A DNA stretch of 64,000 nt from Calendula officinalis (Eukaryota; Streptophyta; Magnoliopsida; Asterales; Asteraceae): NCBI GenBank assembly GCA_963853835.1, contig OY970820.1:43002907-43066906 (forward strand), in the 5' to 3' direction. Numbering within the stretch: position 1 is the first letter of the stretch; each line of letters opens with the position of its first letter. Shown piece by piece: positions 1 through 12,384 of the stretch. The position numbers were made by a program, and so were the translations under genes. The notes beneath the pieces are model-generated. The model was not told where the DNA came from, did no database searches, and saw only the letters and a program-made list of their open reading frames with translations.

Positions 1-402
1 TTTATTTTTAGTTTAAGTTGTTGATGTTTGTTTATGAATGTTGTGATTTAGACAAGCATGTTGATATAAGTTATTTATATAAATTTTGCCAACAAATTAT
101 GTTCTATGTTGAGAAATAACCTATTTTATTATATAAAATTCTCAACTTTCCCAATTAATGTTGTTTGGTTACCAAAAAAATATTGGAGATGCATCATTTA
201 TGTTATTATATATCAAAGCATGTAACCGAACAAAATTTACACGCCGATTATCATTCTTAATTTATATCTCTACTTTTATACAAGTTATCATGCTGTTGTA
301 CTATAATCGTTATAAAAAATCTGCAACCAAACAACATGTTGATCGCCGAGAACATATAGTTCGCAGGGTACCCGCCGCCGCATTGCGCGGGTACCCTACT
401 AG
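1..402 (+). mobile_element. Helitron 3' end (left part outside window)
   Basis: The sequence at 366-396 is a perfect 10-bp stem (GGGTACCCGC / GCGGGTACCC) around an 11-nt loop. Two bases later comes CTAG (399-402), followed by T. A GC-rich hairpin just before CTRR, with a host T after it, is the classic Helitron 3' terminus. Nearly the same hairpin and tail recur at 17654-17686 and 20271-20303, so this is a local family. The 5' TC end was not found in the window, so the element presumably starts to the left. No Rep/helicase coding is visible here. Confidence 0.7.
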
Positions 403-1849
403 TAACTTATAAGTTCTTTTTAGCACTACAAACAAACTGAGAGTTTGAAGTTTGTTTGTGTTCGTTTATTTATTTGACAAATGAAAACGAACAAATCTTT
501 TTATTTAATTTCTTGAATGAACAAAGGTATTATTTTTTCATTTACAGTCGTGAACGTTTGATATATTCTCTTATTGTGCCTTATATGTTGTTGACTATGT
601 GCGTTTATGAGTTTATGTATGTATATCTATCCATGCACGCATCTAAATGGGTTTTTTTTTGCATATTTTTTATTTTATTTTGTAATTCGTCACAAAATAT
701 ACATCCATTTTATATGTATATGCAAATGTTACACGTATCAAATTACATGTATATATATATATATATATATATAGACTTACACGTATAAATTCGTGGTCAT
801 GTGTAATTTAATATGTGTTTATGTTTTGTATTTGCACACTATTGGTAAAAAAAAATGCAAAATAAAATTATCAAATTACTTTTAAAATGTATAACAAAAA
901 AAAAACACTTATACCATCCAATATAATAGTCTTGTGGTGATAGGTTTCGAATAACTTTCTAAAGGTTATATATCTGACATCTTTCTACGTAAATATTTAT
1001 CAGATGGTAAATAAATTTTTGAAAACGATCACGGAACACAGTTATGCTAAGTATATCATGGCCAAAAGTTGGCAACCTCGAGAGGTCCCATCATAAATGA
1101 AAGAGAATTGATTATTTATACCACAACAATTACTTCTTTTATCATATTGTACATATTTTAAAACAGTATGTATAAGTATATTAAACCACAAGTTGTGGTA
1201 CATCAATACATCATTAAATTATGTAGTGTAGATATCACCTTAAATGAAAATACACTTTAAAAAACATAAAAAAAAAGGTACTATGGAGTATGGACGTTTG
1301 CAGAGGGTTTACATGTAGTTTAAATAAATAGAAAGGGTGTACTTTGTATAAGACACGTAAATCAAGGGGCGCCAATATAGTTCCCCCTAAAAACAAGCAA
1401 AGAATATGTCTTCAGATCACAGCTATACACCATTCATATGTGGGCTTAATCCTTGATAAAAGACAGAATTACCCTCGAAACAACATAGCACCAGCCAGCC
1501 ACCAGTGTATCACTAGTTCACAAGTTACAAGGCGAATAGAAAGTAAGGGGTAGTTTAGTAAAGTGAAGTTTCCGACATGTGGGAAATACTGGTGAGCTTT
1601 TTGAATTTAAACCGGCCGGTCCACCAACATGTTATCACGCGCTACAAAGAAACCGTGTTTTACTGTCTCCCATACTTTTTTCTAACTCCCGGTTCAAAAC
1701 AACTGTCTTCACGATCATTCACTATACATAAATAGTAATTCCACAAAATAATTTTATAGTCTCGATCGAGTCCTACAACTCAAGTTCAATAATATATTGG
1801 AGCTGATAGTATGATTACTTATTTTATGTAAATGAAATTAGAATGTGCA

Positions 1850-2045
1850 AATTGAACCGAGAATCAGCTCGCCGAACCGAACCGAACTGAACCGAGCTAT
1901 ATCATTTCAGTTCTTGGTTTTAATTTTCATGAAACTAGGTCAGCTTCGGTTCAGTTCCGAACGGTTCGATTCGATCCAAAACCGAAATAAGTCGAAGAAA
2001 CTTTCTCGATATTCGGTTTGGTTCGGTTCTAATACATTCTAGGTC
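1850..2045. repeat. AACCGAA/TTCGGTT low-complexity island
   Basis: Short AACCGA-type units on one side and TTCGGTT-type units on the other make the segment roughly palindromic. The same composition recurs at 16661-16966 and about 40440-40610. Clear terminal inverted repeats or a target duplication were not identified for this copy. Confidence 0.5.
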
Positions 2046-3982
2046 CAGTTTGATTTTTGCTTGTAAACATGTCAAAATACTACAATCAGAAATGTATATA
2101 AAGATTTCACCCTACGTGCAGATTGTAAATTATTTGGTTAAATACGTCATAGATTGTCATAAAATATTTAGGTTTAACTCCAATGTGATTAGAATGTGTA
2201 CGGTAAACGGGTAAATGGAGAGGATTTCATGTTGGGCTACTCAAGTCAAGTTAAGTCTTTGACTTTAATGTATGTAAAATAACCAGTGTTTTCATGACTA
2301 TTTTTAGATAGTGTTTTCATAACTATTTTTAGATATTTCTTCTGGTTATTTTAAAGTATTACCCAATAAGGATTGAAACTTAGCCTCTTGTTAGATAAAT
2401 GAGCTCATTTTCCACTATGACATCTTAAGATGTTTAATGTCATTAGAATGTATGAGAGATTGTATATTGACAATGTCGTTTAGATGATGCATTGTAACGT
2501 AATATAAGGGTCATGTATGATTCTTATATCAATATTAATACTAATTAAGAGTTAGTATTATGATTTATTTTACTTAGAGAACGGTTATGTCAAAACACTT
2601 GGTGAGAGCTCGTAAAGATGTATAATTGCGTAGGGGTCGTATTTATAGAGTCAAAATATAACACATATCATAAGATATCAATAAAATAAAATAAAATCTT
2701 AAATTTATTTTTGAACACGTATTTTTTTATCATAAAATTATTTTTATAAGATATACATTATATGTTGCTATTTATTTTATTAAAAAGACATAAAATTAGA
2801 CCATATAAAACATGTTATATTTTATCACTGAAAAGTACATAAATTATGACAGTTAACTCATAAGATGTGTTATATTTTCACTCTAGTAAATGGTAATATT
2901 ATGGTTAATTTGTATCATCATATATACAAATAAAATAAAATCTCTGGCAAAACATCAATAATATTTTTCATACTCGATCTGTTATAGCTTTCAAGACATC
3001 TTATCATTATAAAATATTATCATACAAGTATAATTTTATCTAATTAAATATTTATTTTCAAGATTATTATTTTTCTTTTTTATCTATTTCCAATACATAA
3101 TTTATCTACTGATCGACTACTATACGCCCACAATTCCTTGTCTCCCTTCACTTGTGCTATTAACTCCTTCACACCTCATTCCTCTTCTTGCTTCATTATC
3201 TCATTCAAATCATTAATGGCAGATAAAACCCCCTTCAACCCTTGATTTCATTTCATAAATATTTAATCTTTTTGGTTTATACTTTTGTTTTCTGATCTGA
3301 TTTTATCTGTTCTTCATATTCAGATCGAAATCTTCAAGCTTTGACTCTTTAACATAACTTATATCAATAACCTTCAAAAACAGTTACAATCATAGCAAAC
3401 CCATAATCTTTTCTTCATGGGTTTTTCTTGATTTAATCAAATCTTGTTTCAGAATTGGGAGTTTGTTTAAAGATTCAAATGGTGGTTGTTTCTTATCAGT
3501 TTAGCTTCATTTGGTATGTTTTCACTCTCATCTTATGTTATCGTTTTAGATTGATTAAAGATTCAATCTTTATAGTTATTGATATTTTTATTATTATTTG
3601 GGGACTAAATCACTTTGTTTTGTGTCATTTTATTGGGTTGAAAATGGGTATTTAGGTTAAATCCACCAGTTCCGTTATGTGATTTCTGATGTTACAGTTT
3701 TAATAATCTTCGAGGTTTTGTGGGTATTGCATTATAGCTATAATAGTCAAAATCTTGACTTAAAAGGATTCAAGATAAATTTATTTTCTTATTTCCAAAA
3801 TGTTCGTATTCTAATGAACTTCATAATGGGTATATTTCATATCGATTTCAAAGCTAAGCAACTCATTTTGCACTTAAAAATCAAGTGTTTGACTTTTTTA
3901 AGCAAAAGCTAGCATATATTTATTGGTTTAATATGTGAAGTAAAAAATTTCTGAATCAAGTATAGGTTTTGAACCTAGAGCT

Positions 3983-4280
3983 CAGGGGAGTTCAAAAATA
4001 TCTGAAAAACGAAAAAATATCTGATATACGAAATATGGATATCCGATAAACCGGGTATCCGAAAATCCCAATATCCGAATTGCGGATACCAGGTCCGGAT
4101 AGTGTTCCCAAATTTTTTGGATATCCGATATCCGAAAGCTTATCCGGAATATCCAAAAATATCTGAAAAATATGTTTTTTCCAGATACCAGATTTCGGAT
4201 ATAAAAAAATTCAGATACCACATGCAGGTGATAAAAATCACTATCCGGATATCCGAAAATCCGGTTTTGAACACCCCTAT
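3983..4280. mobile_element. MITE-like element built of GATATCCGA units
   Basis: The left end reads AGGGGAGTTCAAAA and the right end, read in reverse, AGGGGTGTTCAAAA: 14-bp terminal inverted repeats with one mismatch. The interior is dense in GATATCCGA and TCGGATATC words, so long stretches can fold on themselves. No transposase is present. No certain target duplication was seen, so the superfamily is open. Confidence 0.5.
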
Positions 4281-5078
4281 GAGCACTAGACTCACTCATT
4301 TGAACCATTTTAATTTTCTTATTTGTTAATTATAATATTTTAAGCTATGTTTTGGAAAGTACAAGTTTTTGAGTGCCTACTTTGGTAATTAATTTTTTTT
4401 CCGTCCATATGTGGTAATTTAAAATTAAATTAAAACTGGCCATATGTGATTGTATTTAGAAAAGTAGCTTGGCTTAAAATCTTGTATTACCAAAACAAAC
4501 CGCTTCTAAAATATATTGTTATTTTACGACATTAGTATGTTGTTCTAACTATGGCTAAGGTATAGAATGAAGAACATCACGATTTACTTTAATCACTTTA
4601 TTGAAGCAACTTTATCTATATTTGATTGTTGGCTGTCAAATAATCACTTTTTAAGGAGACATGCAACATCTGGCGATTAGAAATTCAAGAAGGTGGCAAT
4701 TCAACCCATTTACTTATGAATGGTTTAAATAAAAAAATTAGCTAAAAAGTGAACAAGTTATAAGTCGTCAGAAGTGTATTTTCAATCCGTTCAACCTCCT
4801 AACTCTTGTTTTCTAAAGAGTTGGTTTATTGATAGTTGTAATAATATTGTTTCTGTAATCATATTTAATGCATTAGTTATTTATAAGTAGTTCCAGAAAC
4901 TGGACAAAAAAGTCTTTTCGGGTCAATTCAACCCGACTCGGCCTAATTTGATACGTACAAAGAAAGACTCAATTTGACCCGAACCAATTTCAACCCGTTA
5001 ATCCAATTGTCAACACACTTTTTGCAGAAATCGCAACAATTCATTCAAAATTTAGCATAATTTCAAGAATTTTCAGCA

Positions 5079-5477
5079 ATGGGTAGAGGTAAAGGAAAAT
5101 CAAGAAAAAGTCCAACCGTCAATCACCGTGAAGACGGAAGTGGGGAAGAAGAAAAAGTACCCGTTAAACGAAGAGGAAGGCCCACAAAAGCCCACAGAGA
5201 AGAAGAAGAACCCGAAAAGATTCAAGGAAACCAAAACAATAATCTTGAAACTTCTTCATTGGAAAATGGAAACAAGAGAAAGAACCCATCTTTAATGACC
5301 GAAGAAGAAAACCTGGAAGATGAAAACGGTGCGGGCCCCACAAGAAACGGGCCCGAGTTGACCAAAAACGTTGGGTTTAGACAAAATGGAAGTAGAAGGA
5401 AAAACAAGCCACGAAGGGCGGCTGAAGTTGGTGTTAGCGTGTGTCAAGTTTGCACTTGGTTGGTGTTGAGAAGCTGA
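5079..5477 (+). CDS. small basic AT-hook protein, C-terminus probably altered
   Basis: This single-exon reading frame encodes 132 residues, rich in Lys, Arg, Glu and Asn. It begins MGRGKGKSRKSP. At about residues 30-37 it has KRRGRPTK, a canonical AT-hook (RGRP core), which inserts into the minor groove of AT-rich DNA and implies a nuclear, chromatin-linked role. A second basic cluster (RRKNKPRR) lies near residues 105-112. The last 15 or so residues turn abruptly hydrophobic and Cys-rich, unlike the rest, as if a short original C-terminus had been lost to a frameshift or an unspliced intron. The ATG follows a plausible leader, and TTTTTGCAG at 5020-5028 could be an acceptor for a 5'-UTR intron. 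The start fits the basic N-terminus. I do not recognise a named gene. Confidence 0.5.
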   Translation: MGRGKGKSRKSPTVNHREDGSGEEEKVPVKRRGRPTKAHREEEEPEKIQGNQNNNLETSSLENGNKRKNPSLMTEEENLEDENGAGPTRNGPELTKNVGFRQNGSRRKNKPRRAAEVGVSVCQVCTWLVLRS

Positions 5478-5657
5478 GGAACTTCGGGTCAGGTTGAACG
5501 GGTCGGGTCGGGAAATGGTAAATGGGTTTTTTGTCTATGGTATTTTATGGGCTTGTGTAATGCTTAGATATGTTGATCTTGCTACACTTTTGATTTACAT
5601 TTGAGAATATTTTTGCAGAAGGTTTATAAACCAACCAAATTTTGGTATAATTATATC

Positions 5658-5846
5658 TTTTTTTCTTGTTTTGAAGAGATCTTGCGGTATCTATATAATA
5701 CAAATTGTGTCATAAGATATTTAGAACGTGTTGTGTCGTTTAATCGATGTATGCAATAACGATTAAACGACACAACACATAATTTTTTTATTGTAATTTT
5801 TTTCTTGTTTTGAAGAGATCTTGCGATATCTATATAATACAAATTC
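5658..5846. repeat. direct repeat flanking a perfect 19-bp inverted repeat
   Basis: A segment of about 48 bp (5658-5706) recurs almost unchanged at about 5798-5846. Between the copies sits a perfect 19-bp inverted repeat (5728-5746 and 5760-5778) with a 13-nt loop. The arms begin GTGTTGTGTCG and end CGACACAACAC. No coding potential is apparent. Confidence 0.8.
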
Positions 5847-5940
5847 TGGCCGCGTTGCTTGGTTAATTGAAGTTTTTTTTCTCATCCCTACCTTGTAATT
5901 AAAGAGATTTTTATACTATAGTTTAGATACTATTATCATT

Positions 5941-6214
5941 ATCAATATATACAATTATCATCCCTTAAAATGCACTATGAACAGTACATTTACTATTGTG
6001 CGCCAGAAATTTTAAAATATATTTCATTGGAAATGGTTTTGGTTGTCAGTGTTTCTATGTGGTACAATGGTAAGAATTATCAATATATACAATTACCATC
6101 CCTTAAAATACACTATGAACAGTACATTTACTATTGTGCACCAGAAATTTTAAAATATATATCGTTGGAAATGGTTTTGGTTGTCAGTGTTTCTATGTGG
6201 TACAATGGTAAGAA
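5941..6214. repeat. 138-bp tandem duplication
   Basis: Two head-to-tail copies start at 5941 and 6079 and differ at only a few positions. The unit is 138 bp (46 x 3), so an open frame runs through both copies and yields a repeated hydrophobic peptide (MVLVVSVSMWYNGK). No homology was recognised, so the open frame is probably a by-product. Confidence 0.8.
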
Positions 6215-8398
6215 GCAGAACGTATATTCTTAATGTCTTGAGGTTGACCCCTGATTCCTCCTCTTTTTTACAATAGATTTTAAAACCAACCCTCCTATAT
6301 ATTCAAGTTCAATTTTTTGCAAATTTTACTAAATTATAAGATAGCAAAAACAAACATAATTATAATATATTAAAATGATATAAATAACAAATTAATTGTG
6401 GAAAGTGGATTATATCATTTTCTTATGTACATCTTATTTTGTTTAAAATAATTTAGAAGGGTATAAGTAATGTTTCATATATTTTATTACTTAGAATCTT
6501 ATCTTAAATATTAGAATGGTCGACCAACGTTTTTTTGTTCATAAACTAAGAAATGCATAAGGAAATCAAAGATGATTAAAATTGAATCTTAATCTCAACG
6601 TAAAAATAAGCAACTGTTTAGAACAAGCATAGTAGGTCATCGCGCTTCGCTACGATTTATATGAATCGTTTATTTATTGTAAGAATTAATATAGATTTGT
6701 TTTATTTTTTATATATATATACAAATATACATTTTAATTGCATTTTACTTGTTTGTGACCCATTCAAAAAAATATATAAGCTAAATTAACCCATTTTAAA
6801 TTATGCAAACGAAAATTCTATTGCCTCTACATCTTTTAAATCTCAACTAATAGTTTCTAAAATAGGATACACAAATAAATATTTTAATGCATTGTTGCAT
6901 AATATATTTTATTAAACACAGTTGTATAACTAAAGTATTGCTCCACATAAAATATATGTATACGTACTCTACATATTTTATGCACCTTAAATAATTTACA
7001 TATTTTATATTCTTTCACTCTTACCTGATCATTCAGACGTATAGGTTTACATAACTTACGTGTTATATACGGTACATGCTACACAATATTTTACCTCTTT
7101 AGTTATGCCTGTTAGGTTTCACTATTAGCTTAACATAAATACTTATATTTTTTTATTATAATTTTTTTTTTGTAATGATAACACTTGCAATATAATGTGA
7201 GAAATATATAAAAATCTGAAAATATATAAGAATTGCAACGTACGTTTTATAATGTATATATATAAACGAGTATTGTATTTGTGGGAATGTTGCCTGCCCA
7301 AGGAATTGAAGAGGTAAAATCGGAATTGAAATGTTGGGCGACGTTTTGACATACATATAGCATGCTAATGAGTTTTTTAACATGATGTTGACCTCATTTT
7401 CACCCGGAAAACACATCAAAAAAGCCGTCCTAACCGGAAGATGCGTTCAAAGAGGGTAAGAAACTCTCTTTCTAGTGGTGTATGGTTGTTTTGGACCATC
7501 ATATGCCTGGAAACAAATTTGAATATCTTTGCCTTGGACACCGGAAAGAAGAAGCGTGGATGGCCAATTGGCTCAAACTCCATTACAACCTTATCTATTT
7601 ATGTTTACACCCACCTTCAAGATTCAAGCATGCAATAATCAACCTCACACCTAATTATTGTAACCCATCTTTAATGTACACCATGCAATTATTTTGCAAT
7701 TAAGTCTAGCAAAATTCTCGTCTCATTGGTATACATAATCACTTGTGCACTTGCATTTTTATACGTGTTAGTTAGTCATTCAACATAATTATGAACCAAA
7801 TTAAATATATAGTTTTTGTTAATTTATAATGATATAATAAGCTCAACCAAATAAAATGTATGGAACATCTTAAGCGGTTAATTAAACAAGTAACAACATT
7901 TAAATAGTCGGTATGATACGAGTATACTGGCAAAATAAATACACAAACTAATAAATTTCAGTAAGGAAATAACCATTCCAAAAAACCGAGTAAAACATCA
8001 GCACAAATATTTAACTAGACAAATTTATCAGTCCCACATATACCATTTAATATGGAAAATAAATCATTTAGCAAATTAAAACCCAGCTACCCCTTCTCGG
8101 TGAAAACTATCCGCCCCTAACCAAATCCCTTCTTTTTCTTAATATAATATTATGCTAAATAGTTAACAAATCCCTTCTTTTTCAAAATATAATATTATGC
8201 TATAACTCCTTCCACAAATTATAGCTTAAAAACATGTGACCAAAACTGTTTAGAATTAGAATACACACATTACATTACCATCATTTGTAAAGGAGAATAT
8301 TTGATATCCATATAAGCAAAAAAAAAAAAAAAAAAGGTTTAATTAACATAACTAAGTTTGATTAGAAAGAAAAAAGAGATAGTTTAGTTTATTTTAAT
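6215..8398. other. intergenic, no gene recognised
   Basis: AT-rich DNA with short overlapping frames on both strands around 7140-7700. None shows a known motif or a splice pattern. A poly-A run lies near 8319-8336. It forms the 3' flank of the C53 gene. Confidence 0.5.
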
Positions 8399-11398
8399 TC
8401 AGGCACCAGCATTACTTAATACACTGTTAATCTCCCCAATAATCTTGACAGGCCTTCCATCAAACATGGAAGAAAGTGTAGTCTCACAAAGCTTCTTCAA
8501 CTCCCGTGTTTTTGCAACCGCCGCTTCCTGCATTTGATTTATGATAAGTTAAAAATTACATTATAAAGATTAAAGTATTAAATTATAATTTTTTAAATTA
8601 AGAAAGTACATAAACTTACTTGTTTAGGCCAAAGGGAGGATAATGAATTTTGTAATTCCATACGTTTAATCCCCAAATCCTTTAATCCATCTTTCAACTT
8701 TGCCTCATGATGTTTCTTTTCTTCAACCGTACTCCCTAATCTTTCCAGAAATCTAAAATTTTCACATTGTTAACAAATCTTATTTCATAATTAATTATCA
8801 ATGATTTAGATAAATTAGCGTTATAACATTGTTTTTTTTTTTAATTAAAAACATACCTTTTAGAGTTAAGAATCATAATTAGGTCTCTTGTTTTCTTATT
8901 TGTGAGCAATGAAATTGCTGAAGAAACATCAGATAGCATCGATTGAATAGCATCAGAAGTGTATTGTTGCAACACAAATGGAGCAACTGCTTGAACTTGA
9001 TTTTGTAAAGATAATGTTTCTGTATTTGTTAACTCCATTATTCTTTGATTCAGAAATGCTTTAATCTGACATAAAAAAAAACATCAACTGTAACCTTAAA
9101 TTTCACAAATAAAAATGAAGTTTGTAACTTTATAGTTTATACCTCAAACAGATCATCAAGGATCCTACTCCTGTACTCGGTCTCCAAAAGCCGGCTCCTA
9201 AGTTGACCAGATCTTTGACTTTGACTTTCATCCAAAACGTTTACCCCTAACCCACGTTCGCCCGAATCACTTTCTTGAGTCAACTCAACTTCAGGATGGT
9301 CAACGCTGATATCCCAACAAATTTCTTGTACCGCCACATCAGCATTTAAAGAAGTTTCTGGAATCTCACTAGCATCAACAATTTCATACGGGCCCAACCC
9401 GTTACCATTATCTTCTTCCACATTGCCAATATCCCAAACGATTTGGGAGCTGTCTAAAGTAATATCCCAGTCAATGGTCTCAGTTGTAACATCGGGCTCA
9501 AATGTCAACTGATTCGGGTCATTAGGGTTTGTTTGAGTGTTGATAGAAGCAATCACTTCAGAAGCTGCAGAAACTTCAAGATTTGGTGGATTTTCAATTA
9601 TGTCCCTCAGATTTGGTAATACTGTTTCCGGAACTTTCTGTCAATTAAAAAAATTAGATTTTATTAATCAAAGAACAAGGGATCCTCAAATGTTATAAGC
9701 TCTAGATTGCAAAACGGGTCGACCCGCTAATAAGTAAACAGGTCGAAACTAACAACATGAACAAAACTTGATATAAACTTACATCTTTCTCTGTGTGAGC
9801 TTCTTTAACAAAACTGGAATAATATTCAATAGCCCGTGTAACCGAATCACAATTCAAAACTTGAATCATTTTGCTAAATGTGGCCGGTAGTGAACTTGTT
9901 GCAGTTTCTAGTAATTCCAACTTCACATTAATTCCCTGAAACAAATAAACAGTTAATTGTTTTTTTTAGTGTTAATTACATTAACGATCCCTAAAAACTT
10001 AACGCTGTTTCTGCTTTAGGGACCGATAGCGTTACAAGTTTCAGAAATAGGGACTATCCGTGTAAATTAAAGGGTCGAGGGACGAAACTCATAACTTCAT
10101 ACAAAACATAGGGACGATTAAAGTAATTTACAACCTGCAATCCTAGCTCCTGACATGCTTCTGCATATTTAGCAGCTGAAAGAGCTGCATTTCTTTTTAT
10201 ATCGGTTTCTTTTCTTTCCAGCTCAGCAAGCTGTTGTTGGTTCCTTTGAACAAGCTTTTTCTGATACGGGCTTTATATAAAAAAAAAATTAATTAATTAG
10301 TATTAATAGTAAGTATGACTGCACAAACATGTGAATTCTTTATATCCAATATTCATACATTTCATAATTAACATTTTGGACCATAATCTGAGCAGCCTCT
10401 CCAAGATAAATATGGTCCTTCTCAAAAGCGCGTACAATTGCTTCCCAAGTACCCTGCCAAAAGTTGGAAATTATATGCAATAAAATACGATTTTTTAACA
10501 ATTTGATTTAAATTTTATAAAAAATATATGTGAGAATGTTGTTGGATTGGGTCTTACAGCATCGCCGGAAAGCCGGCCAAAAATATTGCGGCTTTCTGGA
10601 GTTGATTTCAGAAGAATATCATATATTTTCTTAGCTTCCAAGTATCCAATTCCTGGTAATAGAAATAATATTATTTTCCCTCTGAAGGAGCAAGTAACAA
10701 ATTTTTGGTCATTTTACAAAAAAATTCAAATTTTAAATCATCTCAAAACTGAAGCCGCATACATAGATCATTTTGTTCTCCTGTGTAATTTCTAGCATCT
10801 TGCTAGATTTTTAATTTAGTTATGATTGTGCTGTTAAAAAAAAGATCATTTTGTTCTGGCAATCAAACCTGCTTATACTGTTAAATATGTAAATGTAGGT
10901 GTGAGCTGTTAGTAACTAGCTACAGAATTGCAGATAACTAAAAGCCAAATTTAGGGGAGTTTTCTTTCCCTACAAATGCAATCAGGACCTAGAGACTAAA
11001 CAAATTGTGTAATCTGAAGCAATAATCAAAATTAATTACTTAATCGATGCATATTACTCAATTGAATCTGTGATATGATCGAATTTACTAACCATCTAGG
11101 TCTAGGGTTTGGAAATAAGGATCAACGTCTTTAGGAAGAGACTGAAAAGCGGCTGAAATCTTTGCTCTGACCACCGCAACACGTTTTCTCCAATCCGATG
11201 GAATTCTCTTCCGATCAACCAGCCATTCTTCACCGACGTGATTAAATTGAGAAAAAAATCAATCAATCAAAAGCGGGGAAATGAAAATAAACGGAAATGA
11301 TTGGGGTAAAGGGAAGAAATTAGAGAGAGATGTTTACCACCAAGACGTGCGAAAGCGATGTCGATCGGAAGGTTGCGAACATCTTCCGAGTTCTGCAT
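8399..11398 (-). CDS. C53: CDK5RAP3-like protein (C53), UFMylation/ER-phagy receptor
   Basis: Ten exons on the minus strand join without a frame error: 11338-11398, 11093-11227, 10558-10652, 10359-10453, 10135-10270, 9783-9935, 9143-9637, 8857-9065, 8620-8752 and 8399-8527. All introns are GT-AG. The product is 546 residues, the expected plant length. It starts MQNSEDVRNLPIDIAFARLG and contains the family segments EWLVDRKRIPSDWRKR and GIGYLEAKKIYDILLKS. C53 is known to act with UFL1 and DDRGK1 in UFM1 ligation at the ER and to bridge stalled-ribosome ER-phagy to ATG8. The disordered middle (exon 7) carries three shuffled ATG8-interacting motifs: IDWDI (280-284), IVWDI (291-295) and ICWDI (331-335). 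The N- and C-terminal regions are helical or coiled-coil. Intron 5 contains a MITE. No stop or missing exon was seen, so the gene is probably functional. Confidence 0.93.
9971..10134. mobile_element. small TIR MITE in C53 intron 5
   Basis: The ends are imperfect inverted repeats of about 22 bp. The left starts GTTAATTACATTAACGATCC; the right, read in reverse, is GTTGTAAATTACTTTAATCG followed by TCCCT. The interior has the 'gggac...aaac' character of plant MULE-type MITEs. In gene orientation the element abuts the exon-5 splice donor, so the donor GT falls in or next to its terminal repeat. Confidence 0.55.
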
Positions 11399-11534
11399 TC
11401 TTTTGAACTAAAATCTCCGGCGACCGACGATCTTGTGTCAGTGGACTCGTATAGACTGCAGAGTTGAGAGTTCTCAGCGTTTGTACTTGTAACGCCTTCT
11501 GGCTTTGTATTGTTTTGGTTGAATGCTTTAATTA

Positions 11535-12062
11535 GTTTTACAGTTAATTACACAAATGGTCCTTTAAGTTTGTATCAAATTACAAATTTCATCCTTTAAA
11601 GTTTCAAAAATGACACCGTTAGTCCTTATAGTTTAAACTTTTTTCACTGATAGTCCTTTAGGCTAACTGAAGTTAAAATTTTCTGTTAACTCATCTCATT
11701 TTCAAGTCACACGAGGGTATTATTGTCATTTAACTACTTTTTCTTTTAAATTAAAAAACCTCTTCGTTCAGTCTCTCTCTCTCTCTGCATCTCTCCACAC
11801 AGACATGTGTTTCTCTTCTTCCAGAGAAAGATCAAACTACTTCTTAAATCTTCTCTCTAGATGCTAGATGCTAATACACCCAACCTCACGATCCACCAAC
11901 AGTTGGCCGTCGTCGTTGTCGCACCGCCACCATCACCGTCACTGTCGGCGCCCTCCTTGCAACCATCGTTCTCGTCTCCGGCACACCACCAAAACACCGC
12001 CCCCACCTCTTCTTAACCACCATTGTTCTCCGAGAGAGATAGAGATAGAGCAAGAGAGATAG
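11535..12062 (+). mobile_element. truncated MULE-like element end
   Basis: From about 11537 the sequence reads GTTAATTACACAAATGGTCC, with a GGTCCTTTAAGTTT context like the ends of non-autonomous Mutator-like elements (compare 31191-32221). A CT-rich stretch resembling a captured leader follows at 11770-11860. No matching opposite end is present, because a gypsy fragment begins at about 12063. Classification rests on one end only. Confidence 0.35.
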
Positions 12063-12209
12063 AGCGGCGGTTGGTGTAGTTGACTAATTCGGAATGAGAA
12101 AAGTTTGACGGTAATAACCACGGGAGAATGAGAACGGATACTCGGTAGAATGCGGATTTGAAATTTTTGAGTGATTCCGAGGACGGAATCCTTTTAAGGG
12201 GTGAATAGT
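12063..12209 (+). mobile_element. 3' internal remnant and polypurine tract of a Ty3/gypsy element
   Basis: The segment ends GATTCCGAGGACGGAATC, then AAGGGGTGAATAG (12196-12208), directly before the LTR. This is the reverse complement of what precedes the LTR of the minus-strand gypsy element (60400-60445), so it is the polypurine-tract end of an internal region. It stands upstream of an LTR that is itself followed by PBS and gag, implying a tandem or recombined arrangement. Sequence before about 12150 is too diverged to align by eye. Confidence 0.65.
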
Positions 12210-12384
12210 TGTAACGACCCGAAATTTGTAAATAAATAAATTGTATAAAAATATGACAAATAAGGATAAATCGTTTAAAGAACGTAGGAATTGGTTTCGT
12301 GTCGTTTGGAGACCGTACGAGAAAGTTATGGGCGAAACCGGGTCGAGGCCTAGACCGAAAAGTGCAGCCCTGCTGTACGAGGGA

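Larger units (their letters stand above)
403..5078. other. AT-rich intergenic region
   Basis: No convincing gene is seen. There are TA-rich runs near 750-770, an AACCGAA-type low-complexity island at about 1850-2045 and a MITE-like island at 3983-4280. The stretch from about 3120 to 3510 has the pyrimidine-rich look of a promoter and 5' leader. It includes a short ATG-led segment ending at a possible splice donor near 3513. It could be a leader exon for a downstream gene, but no exon chain could be demonstrated. Confidence 0.4.

Noticed and set aside
7143..7703. Cluster of short frames on both strands
   Set aside because: No motif, splice structure or recognised homology.
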